A stretch of DNA of 64,000 nucleotides from Chionis minor (GCA_013398295.1 VZSF01003342.1:539041-603040), one strand, 5' to 3'. Positions 36,301 through 50,515 are shown, numbered from the stretch's first letter. Notes: generated by a model not told the origin, from the letters alone. Numbers and translations are program-made.

Positions 36301-39300
36301 TTTTGTGGCTATCTTTTGAAACCATATTCTCTAGCAAGACCTCAATTTTTTACTTTGCTAGAACTTTTCAGTTAAAAATTATTTCCCTCACAACTATCAA
36401 AAATATCTAAGATCACTAGTGCATTCACCTTTTCTGATGCAATATAGTTAAGTAAAGCAATCTTACAGAATCTTTTTGTTTCTGCAACCCAAGAAAAGTC
36501 CAGGAATCCCAGGATCTAGTGGTATGATCAGATTAGGGACTAATATTACCAAATGGAAGGACAAATGGAGGCACCTTTTCTGGCAAACATCGTTTAACAT
36601 CCTTCTGGCAAGAGGCAGGGAATGGAGTGGCAATCAACAATGCTGTATCTATATTATAGCAGGAGGAAAGTGAAGTAAGACCAATTTAGCTTTACTTGTT
36701 CTTCCCCTCCTCTTTAATGTATCAGCCGAGGTTCAAGAGAAAACAGCCAGCCTTTGAAGTATGAAACCAAGTGGACCAGATTTTGATGCATGCCTACAGG
36801 TCAGGATCTTAGGGGGTTCCAGCTGATTCTTTCTCTACAGACAGTGATGTGAACCTCCTTGATCCTTTGTGATGGCAGCTTGAGCATGAACAGGCAGTCA
36901 CTATTATACTGGGAACACACAGATTTGCACTTACACAGAAGTGGAATGCAAAAAATGGGTAAAGTCCACGTTCATTTTTACTCAAAAAAACGGGTGTTGC
37001 AACCATTTAGGATGTTAAACTTCACAGTTCTAAAGACCAGCACTATTGATCACCAGAGTCAGCAGCATTTTCTTACAATAAAATCATGAGAATATAAGAA
37101 CAAGTATTATATTATAGTAAAATAATTACGTTCCAAGGGTACAGTTTCTAGCATTCAGGCTACCTGTGATACAGTGTAAAGCAATAATACTATCAGGTGT
37201 GCAAATCTGCAATAAGGGACAGTTCCATTATCAAATAGCAGTTGTCAATTTTTTTCCTTTTTCTTTCAACTTCAGATTAACATTGTGCATGAATATATCC
37301 TCTTTGGTTGTAGGTTTTGCATAGAAACACAGTTACAAGACCATACAACTAGTACACCTATCTGTTTTTGGTTCTCTTCACAGGCTTTCCCATTTTTAAC
37401 CTTCCATCTCTGGGCTACCTTATCCACAGACTAAGGCTCTCACACCAGCTCAACACATTTATTTATTCCTGTCTTAGTCTGTACTAAACTGTATCAAATC
37501 AAAAACCTATTGCTTAGGAAAAAAGTGCCAAAGACGAAATGTAAAGCACTTTAGATGATGTTTCAACATTCAATGCATGCAAAAATACAATGAAATTGTT
37601 CAAAGTTGCTACAAAAATAGGAAAAGAACCCTTAGCAAGTGGAATGTAATACTTGCATATAAGGCAAATGATCGATGATTTCACTCATGACCCAAACTTG
37701 GAATAAAAAAGACATTTCTAAAATTCTAGTACAGGTTTCCTGAATAAACACTGTGACCATGTTCATTGGTGGCATTTGATCAGTGCTGTCCATAACCATT
37801 TCTATTCCCTATTTGAAAGTGGGGAAGCCAAACTGATATAGTTTCTGTCAATAGATCAAGTATAGCTTATGCAGAGATCTTAATAGAGGTCTGAAGCAAC
37901 AGTGGTGTCTACTAATCCATACACTTGACCTAACCATTTCTTGCAAATAAGTATTTTCCTTCATTCTTGTGCTTTTCATTAGATCCATAGCATTGCAGAT
38001 AGATGCTTCCCTAAGCAGAAATATAAAATCTCTCGTGCAGCAGTTTTCAGACCATTACATTGGGATAGGGTGTGCTGATTGACTCCTTGGCTTTACAAGG
38101 TGGAATTCAGAGCGGGATAAAGAGAAAGTTGAAAGGTTAAATGTTACGGAGGTAAATGCACCAAGCATTAAATGGTCTTCACTTCTTCCCAGAGATGTTC
38201 CCTTCTGCCTCAGCCTTTTCTCAAGCTATTTTTCCTTCTGAGACTTGCAGGAGCATCAACTGCTACCAATACTCTCAAAAGACAAATGAAACAAGATAAA
38301 AGTCCTTGCAGAAGTCACATATGCCTAGATAAGAAAATCTAGGAATTAGGTATTTTAAAGTCCAGTTACTGATGTAAAATTGAAATAGATGCTGGAATTT
38401 CTGTTAGGAAAGTCTGTTTTCCTCCTGCTGAAGGAAGAAAAATTCAGAATTGTCATGTGTGAGAAATTTTTGTCTTGTATTTGACTGAAAGGACTGTTTC
38501 TATTTTTGTCCTGTAGAAGACTAAAACACGTGCATAGAGAGGATGTGCAGACTTCAGCACAAAGAAGAGAATCCTAGTGGGTTCATGACTTGCCCATAAA
38601 AGTTATTTAGTGTCCAAATGAAAAGATTCCTCCTTTCAAATAGTACAGAAACTTGGTTGAATATATTCATCTAGTTTCACTCCATTTCTTGCAACTCTGT
38701 CATCAGACCTGGCTGATGTAGTAGGTTTTCAGCTCCATCTGTGAAGGGACTGAAGGGTCTTCCATTTTAAGGGCTCTAGGAGTGTATCTGTAGGTCATAC
38801 CTACCATGTATCTGTTTTCACCGTAAGACACACAAGACGGAGTGATTTGACTATAAAGGTCCAGGATGACCTGTCGGCAGGGAGGGATGTAATTATATGT
38901 GACTTTGTATCATAAACAGACACATTTAGTACAGAACTCTACAAGGTCTGCTTTTATAGAAACACATCTTTTATCTTTGTAAAAGTAGAACTGTGATTTA
39001 AAGATAAATCTTCATACACTGAATGGCAGATAAAGGCTCTTTCAGAGGCATCAAATAATAAAGATAAAAATATTGTTCTTTCACATAGTATTTTCTTTCT
39101 TGTCAAAGTAGGACTCATAAATCACATGAAATGTAGCAAGCTAAGACACTTAGAACACAGCACTTTGTGAAAATCAAAATAACTCCTGTCTTGATATTTA
39201 TAGAGTTTTTATAATCACAGTATCTCGTAATTAAAGTATCAGCCAAGCTACCTATCACTATAAACCGTCAACCTTTTCTGCTGTATATGGGCTGTGCAAC

Positions 39301-40283
39301 TGAATCCTCCTGAAAGGGTTCCAGGGCTGTTCGAGGCCAGTTCCACCAGAAACTTTTAAATCAATTTTATACTCTCTTTATGATAATTTCTGCTTATCCA
39401 TGTGTTTCTCTATTGAACCCATAAATTTCCTAAGAATTTGCTATCCAAGCAGATTTCTGGGAACAAAACGTACTATGCATTGGTGCGTGCTGTCAGTTTT
39501 AAACCTGAAGAACCTTAGAGAAAGTGTGGTGTGTTGGTGTGCTCAGTTTCTATGCATCTTCACTTTTTTAAAGTTTGTAAAGTATGCAAGCTATTATGTA
39601 TACACATTTGTATAGGTATTATACATTTCTTATAATCAAAGACAAGATACTATGTTTCAGCTTCAATATAAATGTTCCTATATCAAAGGAATTAATTTTG
39701 ATTTAAATTAAAAGAAAAAGGTGAAAGTTTAGTAACCATTGAGGATGATGGATTCTGTCTGTACCATACAGGACAGTGGTCACTTTGCTAATGATTGAGA
39801 GCGCAGTGAATAGAAGCTTAGGTTTTCACACTATTTTTTTATACCCTGCTACATCCATTGTACAACCATATTATGCAATCAGTCATAATGTTATACTTGT
39901 TGCCAATTTGATTAATTCTAAAAATAATATTACTGTAAAATCCCTCCTTATGTAAAGCATGAGAACCAGCGGGATAATGCACGCGAGGGTAAATGTGTTC
40001 TAAAAACATACATTAACTAAATCAACTTTTTATTACTAGAAGGTATTAAGTAGTTATTTACTAACTTTCTGGAAGGTAGAATGTATACGTATTGCTGGCA
40101 TCAAACCTCTTCTGCTCTTGTTGTACACCTAGTCCTTTTAGCAATCCTTAAGAGTTTTACTAGAGTGACATTTTCCCACATGGTTGCAAATTAACAGACT
40201 GAAGTAGCAAGCTATATTACCCACTGCACAGGAATGAAACGAACATAATATCGGTGTATGAAAGGAATTAATATTAGACTCAC
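33349..40283 (-). other. SCN1A: Intron 1 of the coding region (GT-AG)
   Basis: 6935 bases between coding exons 1 and 2, donor GTGAGT and acceptor TTTTTCAG. It is AT-rich with short poly-A and poly-T runs. No exon-like open frame bounded by splice sites, RNA gene or recognisable CR1 copy was seen. Confidence 0.85.
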
Positions 40284-40550
40284 TTTTTTATTGATGTAAT
40301 ATGGGTCCATGTCTTCCAAGGGCTCAGACACCATTCCTGGAGGTATGTCACCATATATAAATGGAAGTGTTTTTCCTGCCTCCAAATCACTGTTTGGCTT
40401 TGGCCCATTTTCGTCATCATTGTCTTTACGATCTTGTTTAGAATTCTTAGCTTTTTCTGCAGCAATGCGTTGTTCAATAGCTGCAAGAGACTCTCTAGTG
40501 AAGTATTGGAAGCTGTCTGGTCCTGGTGGTACAAGCACTGACTGCTCCAT
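40284..40550 (-). CDS. SCN1A: SCN1A coding exon 1: N-terminal cytoplasmic region
   Basis: Residues 1-89. Starts [14 protein letters not shown] and ends DPYYINKK, the conserved N-terminus of the brain sodium channels. The start ATG at 40550-40548 was chosen because it matches the family N-terminus and has A at -3 and G at +4, a strong Kozak context. The 354-base reading frame extends 5 codons upstream only through a GTG. The exon ends on a complete codon with donor GTGAGT. A Gly stands in IPPGMVSEP where I remember Glu in mammals. Confidence 0.96.
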
Positions 40551-40587
40551 CTTTTCATCCTGCACATTTTAATTACCATTTATTCTT
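40551..40587 (-). promoter_or_regulatory. SCN1A: 5' UTR end of exon 1 with three overlapping upstream ATGs
   Basis: A plausible acceptor, a pyrimidine-rich run ending TATGCAG, puts the 5' edge of this exon at 40587. Between it and the start codon there are ATGs at 40579, 40567 and 40558. All three share one frame, different from the channel frame, and that frame stays open across the whole coding exon. Any 5'-scanning ribosome must pass them, so leaky scanning or reinitiation is implied. The ATGs are seen in the sequence; the acceptor and the translational effect are inferred. Confidence 0.55.
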
Positions 40588-41589
40588 CTGCATAGGAAAA
40601 TACTAAAAGAAATCAGAAGATAAAATTTAAAAAAATGTGTTAAAATCACCAAGTCAGAAAGAAATAACATTTATTTTCAAAATGCTTTTGTTTATGCTAT
40701 ATGGGAATTTTCAGATACGCAATAATGAAAATGACATAAAGAAAAATAAGTTATATAGTTGGTGATTTGACCTTTTGTAAGAGACACTTGTATGGTTCTT
40801 ATGTTACTTATATAAACCACCATAATTTCTCAACTCTACTTACTCTCAATTATGTTTACTCCAAATAAGAAAAAGCATGATACTTAAGAACAATCAATCA
40901 GATACATTCTTTCCTCTTAATTCTAATTATCTTAAAATCACCTCACACAGCTCTGGAATCAATCAGGATTATATTGGTAACTATAAATAGCACAGTTCAT
41001 GAGATTCAACGCAGAAATTTCCACTGATTTCAGCAAGGGTATCAGAAAACAAGCAGTGTAGAATGAGAATTTCTACTAAACAAATAAAAATCAACTCTGT
41101 GTATTATGAGGCAGTGAAATAGTGGTTCCAAGTCAGTTTTTGTATGGGTAGGTATTCTAGATCATAAAAAGACTGATTGCCTATATTTATTTCCATTTAA
41201 CTGTTACTATATATCTGGTTCTTTATTCAGTAGCTGTAACTGGATAATTCTGAAAGTATTCTAATATACATTTATTTACATATTGCAACTGAGAAAATAT
41301 ACCCCTCTCCCCTTCATCACCAAAAAAAAAAAAAAAAAGTAGTCCAGTTAAAACTAGAGATCTGGCATCTTTCATTCTGCTGAATAATTTTCTGATGATA
41401 TCAGACATACAGATGAAACGTGTATTTGGACACACAATGGCACATATATCCCTCACACCTGAATCTAAACAGATATTTGCAGTCTCCATCTATTGCTGGG
41501 GTCCTTGCAAAAAGATCACTCATCCTTTCAGGAGACTTAAGGGTCAATGCAGGTCAGTACTCATTGAAATAAGCTGGCGATATGGAATG

Positions 41590-42003
41590 ACAGAGAAGTA
41601 AGAATACAAGAAATGGACAGGGGAAAACCTATTAAAACAAATGAAAATGTGACAAACCCCCCAGGAATTATGGAAAGAAGCTGAAAAAGATGAATAAAGT
41701 AGAGTGAAAAATGGGAACAAGAGGAGACCATAAATGAATGTAGAAAGAATTAGGGGAGAAAGTGAAGAATGTGAAAAGAAAAAAATAGGAAGACTGGAAG
41801 ACTAGCAGTATAAAAATGCAGAGATGAAAAAAAAGAAAAATAGAAAGGTAGGTGGAAAAACAGAATACTGGGAAAGGAGCATAAGGAGAAACAAATATAG
41901 ATAGGGTTAAACTTTCTGTTAAGGAAAAAATAAGGAGAGTAAGAAATTAGATGAGAAATAAAGGGACAAGAAAGAAAACATATCTGGGAAATGAAAGAGA
42001 AGG
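41590..42003 (+). repeat. Purine-rich strand-asymmetric tract
   Basis: Over about 410 bases the plus strand is dominated by A and G (words such as GGAAGA, AAAGAGAAGG, GGAGAG), without a fixed repeat unit. Confidence 0.7.
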
Positions 42004-42939
42004 TCACTAAAATATATTAAGTAATACATCCCAAATCCTCTAGAGCATTAATCAAATTACCCTGTGCCAGGGTAAGCACAGACATCTTAAGCACACATAT
42101 GTATTGAGTAGTGGAATATTGTGGATAAAACAAGAAAAAGGGGTCAAAGTGCTCATGGGCTCTATAACCCCAATTTTCTTGATTTCTAAGAAAAATTTAA
42201 AAAACCCATATTTCACTCAGATTTATAGAATCATCACCCACAATCAGAGGAATGACTTCTATACAATCAAGGTGGCAGATTTCTCACTGTAAAAAATCAA
42301 AGGGAGCTAATGTCCTATCAACAAAGTATTGACCTATGCAGAGCATAGGCTCATGCCAAAAACAGTTCTCTAAAGGTTTCCCTTCTTTCTAATCCTGAAA
42401 GGAATTGGAGTCATCCTGTTCTCTATCCATTAGAGGGAATAAGGATTTAAGAAAGCATACCTCACCCATAAACACTCAACCCACTTGTCACCACTATTAC
42501 GTTCTAGACAATTAAAACACTTTCTAACATACAGGGCTTAAAATCTTCTCTTCCTCCACATAGAGAGCATCCTCCAGACATCCCCTAGCTCCACATTTCA
42601 AGGTTCTGTTTACTTCTGGGAATTGACTCTTCAAGTCTCTTAACTATTGAACGGTTATAAACTAATATTTTGTACAGTCTGAAATTATTTCTTAATGTTT
42701 AATCACACCTTGTGGATACCGGGAAAGGAGAAAAAACTACTAGCCACACCAGTGTCCTTACTGATCCCCAAACTGATCCCTGTATGTGGCACCATAATTT
42801 GGGAAACAGATCTCGTACTAAGCCACTATTGAAATACTGTGGAAGCCACAGTTGTAGGTAGATACAACTTGCTCTGTGGGCTTCAGGGAGATAACGAGAC
42901 TCAAGAGAGACAGTCAGGCTCTCTTGTCTGCTCAGCTTG

Positions 42940-43260
42940 ATTGGCAAAGGATGAAGGAGGGAAGGATGAAGACCTTGCCCCCCCTCTCCTTCCCTCCCCT
43001 CCCTCTCAACATAGGTATAATCTCCATGGGCACCAGAAAATGAGGCTAAGCAGCCATGTCTGTCTTTCCCTCTCTTCCTCCTTGTAAGACCAGCAGGTTG
43101 GTTTTCCCCTTTGCCATTTTTCCTTTGAAAATTCCCTTCATTGTCCAAAAACCCCACTGTACACAGCATTCGCGTTTCCTGCCATGGTGGCCAGCAAGGG
43201 CACAGCAAGCCAAAGGAGTCGAGGCGCAGGAGGAGGGAGGTGCTGGACAGTAGCAAGGGC
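42940..43260. other. GC-richer patch with pyrimidine tract
   Basis: Contains a pure pyrimidine tract (about 42976-43008) and a small group of CG dinucleotides at 43170-43232, in otherwise CG-poor surroundings. A candidate regulatory or untranslated-exon segment; nothing in the sequence proves this. Confidence 0.35.
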
Positions 43261-46200
43261 AATCTTAGGTTTTGAAGAGGAGGGAAATGGAGAGGCAGCA
43301 AGCAGTCAGCAAAGATGAGCTCTGAAACCCTATGGTGCTCTGTCAGGATCACCTTTCAGTTCAGCTGCATGTCCTGAAATGGCATGGAGAACAAGGAGGC
43401 AAGCCTGCAGGATTTGCCTGCAGGTGCACAGGAACAAGCTGCTTCATAGCCATTACTTACATTGCAAAAACATTTGATTCAGCTACTGCGTTTACATACC
43501 AAGCTTAAAAATAGTAAACACTGCGGACTTTCCTAATAATACCTATATTTTTTCTGTAGCAAGGAATATTGCATTATTTTTCTATAATTAATCCTAGGAT
43601 GTTCACAGGTCTGTTCAAATGTACATGGAGCTAGCCAGATATACACCTTTCAGTGTATCTAAATCTATGCAGGCTGTTCTTAACAAAATGTTTCAAAGAC
43701 TTTATGAAGATTAAATACTTCTTATCCTCTACTTAACAGATTAGAGGATGATATTCCAGATACTTTTTCCTTTTCTCCATGCATTTCCATGATTATAAGT
43801 CTTCAGAATTGCAAATAGAAGTCTTCTACAAATGTAAAAGTCAACATTAAATACATACAGAATTCAATATACTCTTAATCCAAAATCACTTTCATCTGTC
43901 ATATCACAGTGGTTAGCTGAAAAGGGTTTTTTTCTTTATTATAGTCGATGAATTTATTCTCACTTATCTGTGTAGGGGATGGATAATAATTGATACCAGG
44001 CCAGTTAATCAACTGATACCCTTCTGATTTATATCAAGTGATTTATTAAATATTAATTGAATAACTACAGATTGCTTACATGATCCAAATGGACTTTTTT
44101 TTTCTTCAGCACATCACTGGTAATTCAAAAGAGGAAAGACTATAAGAATACACAAAATATAGATTTCTTAGAAAGTTCTTTCCTACTGCCCTTCTGGGGT
44201 GAATGAGGTTCTTTTTCCTTCTTCATCTCCAATTGTGTTTGAGTGGATCAGTAGGCAAAACATTTCAAATTTTGAAAAATAAGGTACTCGGAGCATTTAA
44301 TAACAGAATCATTCTGTTTCTTCTGAAATCTGCTAGCTACTACTTTGTAGTATACATTGTTGTAAGCCAGATAAATGCAGAGTACACTCATTATATTCTG
44401 TGTGCATGGACCATCTGTAAACCACGTGCAGAATAAGTTTGAAGTTATTCAGCTGCATCTGTGTAATTGCACAATACCCAGTTGATCTGCCCGTGTATAT
44501 TAAGTCTGAAGCATCCAGAACTACACTGGATTAGCTATGCACAGCACTGACCATCTGGGCAATAAACATGCAGTTGGTTCAGCACTTCCCTGACGGATGT
44601 GATCTACTGTACACCTTGCATAGCTGTAGATCTACACATACTTAGAGAATAACTCGAGCTGTCCACAGAATTTCTGCAATTTTCTAGAGGCTTCAAAATT
44701 CTCCTAAATAAATCTTCTAGGCAAAATAAAAATTATTCTATGTTTTATTCTATGTTTTAAAGAGACTTGTTGGCAAATACATGGAGAGGTGGTGCCTTGT
44801 CTAACAGTGATTCCAAACCAGTTGCCCACTAGCTTTTGAAGAAGTCAATTAGATGATACATAACTGTCTGAGAGATGGATTTGAACAAGATTATTTCCTA
44901 ACGTGATAAGTATCTGGTTTACTGTTAGCTTTCATGTTCTTCATGCCTTCATAACAAATATTGACAAGTTTCCAAGTCAGGAGGACCTTAGCATACATGT
45001 ACTACAGTACTACAAATACCGCAACTTTAGCAAGCTAATTTCTTTACGTTACCCATACAATTAATTCTAAACCAGTAACGTGCTTTGATGTTTGCTCTTC
45101 TGTGACAACACCCATGAATTAAAATTTAGCTTCCATTTGCCCCAGAATATAATGAATGTTGAGATGGTGAAGTTCCATTGGACCCTATGTGCTAGATACT
45201 TGATCATAACTGACCTGTTCCAACAGCGCTTGTCTGGTTCAGCTTTATACTTTCACCTACACAAACACCTATATAAAGCCTTCCATGATCACCTTTATAT
45301 CTGAATGCTGAACTCAAACCTGGTGGCGTTGCTTTTTCCTGCCCGTCCCTCCATCCTTCAGGTGCCAGGACTCTCAGCAACTTTTAATATTAGTCAGCAT
45401 TTCATTTTACTCAATTAGCAGAGCAATATGATTAACTTTAAAAAGCTATAGCTTCTCAGATTTGCCACATAGCAATGTGCCATGTTTTCTAGAACATACT
45501 ACATAGATGTTCAGTTTCTTCGATGGTTAATCCTACAGGTGCTGAGTGATGTAAACATGTTTCTGATGTACAGAAATGATGAATAGACCAGAATGGTATT
45601 TTTGCTCCTCTGTTGGCCTAGTCATGTCACACACACATAAACACGTGACAGGCATGAATTAGAGAATATGCTCTAGAGAATAATTAGAGAATAATTTATG
45701 TTCTTTACTTTTGAAGGTAAAACTGCATGCATTGGAAGTAGTGGTGAATTAAAAATTATGCTTCCCTTGCCCCACTTTTTTCTTCTTTTTTTTTTTTTTA
45801 ATTCTCCAATTTCTTGATTTGGTGAAAGGCCATTGAGATTAGACTTGTACACTGCTACATGGTGCAATCTGAGATAGTGCAGCTCTAGTTTGCTGGATGT
45901 GAATGTGTGTCCAAGATGAAGTGGAAAGATGGGTGCAAAAGAGGATGTACATGAATCTTTCAACAAATACACTGCACATTCTTTTGCGCATTTTGTTGCA
46001 GAACTAATGACTCACAGGACTTCATTATATACATCACAAAACAAGATTTGTTACACTTAGTGCTAAAAGAAATGTCATCTCTCAACTCTAATAGAAAATA
46101 AAAATGACACTAAATTGAATCAAACATTAAGAAATTAGCAAATGAAACTGGACTGTTTTCACTGTCTGGTTAATCTCCCTTTGAATTTCAGGAAGGCACC

Positions 46201-49200
46201 CTTAAATGTCTGTACAGATTGCTGTTTCCTTGTATTTCCCAGCACTGTGGAAGTGATTGCTAAGGGAAAACTCGGGGAAGAGAATTCTGCTAGAGCAAGC
46301 AGAATTTAATCTTTGCCCTTTGCTTTGCCCTTGCCCTGTGACACACATTATGTTTTTGCCTTTGGCATAAACTATCAAATCAGTTCTATTAAAAATCATG
46401 CATCTTACTATTTTGAAAAAACATCACAGTAGTAAACAGCAACATTAATATTTTTGAAGTGCTGTAGGTGCAATGATGTTACATTGGTAACTTCATTTTT
46501 ACAAAGAGACTAACTAGGTATTAGTGAGGTTATCAGTGATGTGCACAGGGAACACCCCAGGCTGATTGAACACACAACTAACAGACCACAGCTACTACAA
46601 AATAAAGACAAATCAGTGACTCTACATGTAAACTCACAGAACTCAAATCACCTATGTTATATTACTTCTCATTGTTTATGGGCACAGTTTCTCATTATTT
46701 TTGATTTTTCAAATACTCATTATGATTCTTGTCTTCAGAATACCGAACAAATATAAATTAATTTCCTCAATATGTGGATTTGTGGGAGGAAAAGAAGGAA
46801 GGTATGGCCAACTACTGCAATTTTGTATGTGAGGCCTTAGCTAAGGAGAAACTCCTGCTCCTTTCTTCACAGAACTGAGCCTGTGTCTGGCCTGTTTATC
46901 TCTGGTTTAGGGCTACTACAGGTAGTAAATGTAGGTAGGATATCCAAAGCAACACTCCTTGGCAGAAGGACAGAAATCGTATTAGAATATTAGGACTACG
47001 CAACTATTTATGACTCCCTGTAACTCACATATAAAATTAAATTTCATTCTCAGCGACAGCTTTATAAGGGAAACATGCATACTACCAGACTGATAATAAG
47101 ATTCTCTCTTTTCACCATCTTCTTGATGGTCTCTCTCGGCATGGATAATGCAGATCTGGGCACAAGGACTTGCTTGCATTAGATTACTTGGACTTGGCTA
47201 TTTATTTAATGCATATTAATTTTAAATAAAGGGTAGGCACATTAATACCGCAGACATAAGAACAGGGTACTTACATTTGCACTGAGCTATAAATGAATTA
47301 TCTGAAAGACTGGAAGCAGTCAGGTAGTAAATACTAGCTCAAGTGAAAGTCTATGCTTTGCAGCTAGATGTTTCCATTACCTAAGCTGATGATACACAAG
47401 CAAGGTTATTGGCACAGGAAAAGGGTCACAGAAAGGGTGTGATAAGGGGAGAGGATGACATTTGGTTTGCCATAGAGTCACAAACAGCCATGGATAGCTA
47501 TGTGATTTAGAAAGGCAGTTTAGTGCCCCAGTCTAAGCTGCCCAACAACCAGAAAGCACAACAGACAGACACAGGAAATATAGCTAATGTCTACGACATC
47601 CGCACTGCTGTATAATTGCTTAGCTTACATCTCATTACATGACTATCTATGCTAAACTCCCTCATCAGCTCCAGGGAATTCAAAGCCACATTTTCCATCA
47701 ATCAGCAAAACTCTTACACTACCACGGGCAACAGGCCATCTGATCTCTCTTTGCAGTGCTCTGCCATCACTATACGGGAATGAAATTAAGATTAATGGGA
47801 TACAAGGAAAGCCCATAAGAAAACAAGAACTTGGCATCTTATTGATAAGCCTTCGTTTGGGAAGGCAGTCATGGCTTCTGATCTCTGTTCCTTGAGCTAT
47901 TTCTCTATTATATCTAATAAATTCTCTTGAGAAGAGTCAGTTGAAAATCGCTGGAGGTGTATTCACAGCTGAGAAGAAAAAAATTAGGAATACCTCTGGG
48001 AAAAGAGGGTTTAGTTCTAGTTTTCACTCCCAATTAATTTCTTCAATTCAGGAAGAAAATATAAGCCTCAGTTTTGAAAAATAAACCACAATAAAACAAG
48101 CCAGCCATCCCCAAACAAAATAACTGACCAAGTAAAACCCCCATGTTGGGAAAACAAGAATGCTCCTTGTGAGATATCTGTACTAGGAACTGTTGTCCAC
48201 TGCAGTCAAAGCAAAAAAAAGCAGACTTTTGTGTGGCTGCAGCCTTTTTTCCCCCTCATACCTAGATTCTTATTTCTATCCTGTTTCTTGGTTAGTGTAA
48301 ACCACGTGATATGGACACAGCATTTTATTCATCACTATTACTTATATATATGTGTTATTGAGATTGCTATTCTCATTACAGTATTAAATTTAACTAATAT
48401 ATCTCTAAACCAAAATACAGATAATATGCTTTGCTTTAGATTAAAAATAAATAGCTTGCTTCTGCTTACTGCTTTGCTAGCTTAATTCCATTAACCGCAA
48501 CCAAGTCATTTCTATTTTAGAAAGCTGAAAAAAAAAAATAGTTATGCAGTTCCATAAAATGAAAAAAATTATTTTAACGGGACAAGTCAAAATACATCTG
48601 CATTACTACTCCATCTAAGCAAATTCATTTAATAGGTTAGAACTACTGGACTGCTACCAAGCCGAATGAATTCCATGCTTACTGTGTTCCTGCAGTCTAT
48701 CTTGAGCAGCAAATGACTGCAGTACAGAACAGCAATCCTTCTGCTTTCTTTCATTTGACCAGAGCAGAGATCCCTTTGATTGGCAATCTACATTACTAAT
48801 TCAAGATTCATTTTCTCAAGCAATGTCTGAAACATCTGTTTCCATTTACCTTAGCAAACATAATAGCACCTTTCTTTGGTTAAAAAAAAAAAAGGCAATG
48901 TAGGCTATGTAGTGTAAATTATATAATGCTACTGATTCATTTTACATTAAAGTAAAATTGAATTTAAGACAAGATTTAAATTCTAGTTTTGGCATATTAC
49001 CACACTTGGGAAAAAAGAAATAAAAGCTGATGGAAAACAGAGTGCTCCATACCCTGGAATGATGTCAAATTTGCAGAGCTAACAAACTCAAACAAGTTAC
49101 TAAATTAGGTCCTTTCTAGGTTGCTTACCTCCATTAACAGCATCCTCGTGCTTGCTATCACATGTGGTCAATGGAGAGGACAGTTTGACATCATAACCAG

Positions 49201-50469
49201 AAGCCTTAAATATGTAATTGACAAAAGTATTTACATTTTCAAAACTTCCTGAGAGTTTATGTGTGTATTTTTCTTGCAAACAGACAGAACAGCAAGCACT
49301 GATTTCACTTTTGAGGTTCCCCTCAGTCAAGGAAGTGGATGTGGGGAAAACAGGAACATATTTAACACACAAGATAACAGGAAAAATCAACTGTAATTAA
49401 GGGAACCAAAAGAATTTCTGGTTTGCAAGTAAAATGATGGGACTGCTATGAAGTCGTAAGACCCCCCAAGCTGCAGAAACTTGTAAATACATTTTGTCAC
49501 ACCCAGGAAACCCAGACACCAGTTGAAGGGTAGAAGAGTTGAGTTTCAGCTTTTTCCAGTTAAATATTAGAAACAAGTTTTCACACTTTATCCCCTTGCT
49601 TTCACTCACTGTGTGCTCAAGGCATGTTTCAGCACGTGCTTGTGCATGGCGCAGAGAGGAGGCAGGAACAGCCCCACTGCTCTGTTTTAGAAAAGGGGTA
49701 TCGTACACCAAGTCAGTGCAATGCAGCATCCAAAGTGAGGGATCCATTTCACAAATTGTCTTTGAAAGGAGGGAGTGCTCAAGGAATGGGAGATGCTCAA
49801 ACCACAAACCATCGCTGCAGCCCAGGAAGTGCTATTGCAACTGCCTGACCTCTGCATAGCTCTCGTGTTCATCACCCCCTTCTGCAGCTGTCAGCGTATC
49901 TTAGGTTTTATGAGATGCAACAAATACTCTCTTTGGGCTACATGTGATCAAGTGTTTGCCAAAATAATGTGTATGCTATATGCTAATGTCATGTAACATG
50001 TAACACAACGTAACACGTGCCTGTAAACAGATGACATTTTTATTGGTGTTTATGTGGGCAAGGCAATGTATGCTTTTACTGCCCACTTCCAATCATGCTA
50101 AGGCCAGACATCTACAGTTCTCCCCACACATCCCTCTGCAGTTGTGTGATTCTGAACTCATAAACAAGCAATCATTTTTACCACCGGTAAGAGGATTCTG
50201 CTTTTTCTTAGTAGACTGCTTCTAAGTTATTAATAATTTGCTAGTAATACATGAGAAATTACTAGGAGATTAACAATTTGTCTTTACAGTTGCATAATTA
50301 GTATCTATTCTTACAGATACAACTTTATTTAACTTCAGAAACTATTTTGTATATACAGAGAACTTTCAGAATTTAGTATAACGAATAAAAAAGTCACATC
50401 ACTGCTGTAAAGAACTTCCCTCCAAAACATGACTTCCTGCGTGGGTGGTTTGCAGGCATATTTACCTGC

Positions 50470-50515
50470 CCCATCCACCCATCTGTCCGTCCATCCATCC
50501 ATCCATCCTATCCAT
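50470..50515 (+). repeat. CATC tetranucleotide microsatellite
   Basis: CCATCCATCCATCCATCC core with diverged flanking units (CACC, CTGT, CCGT). Confidence 0.9.

Noticed and set aside
42699..43352. 217-codon open frame on the minus strand
   Set aside because: It begins with GTG, not ATG; the first ATG is about 60 codons in. No domain, splice structure or codon constraint is visible, and composition (pyrimidine tract) explains its length.
44579..44600. Possible REST/NRSF (RE1) site, TTCAGCACTTCCCTGACGG
   Set aside because: Only the left half-site resembles the consensus; the GGACAGCGCC half is absent.
49397..49859. Overlapping open frames on both strands (136 and 106 codons)
   Set aside because: Neither resembles a known protein, both strands are open at once, and no splice sites frame them.
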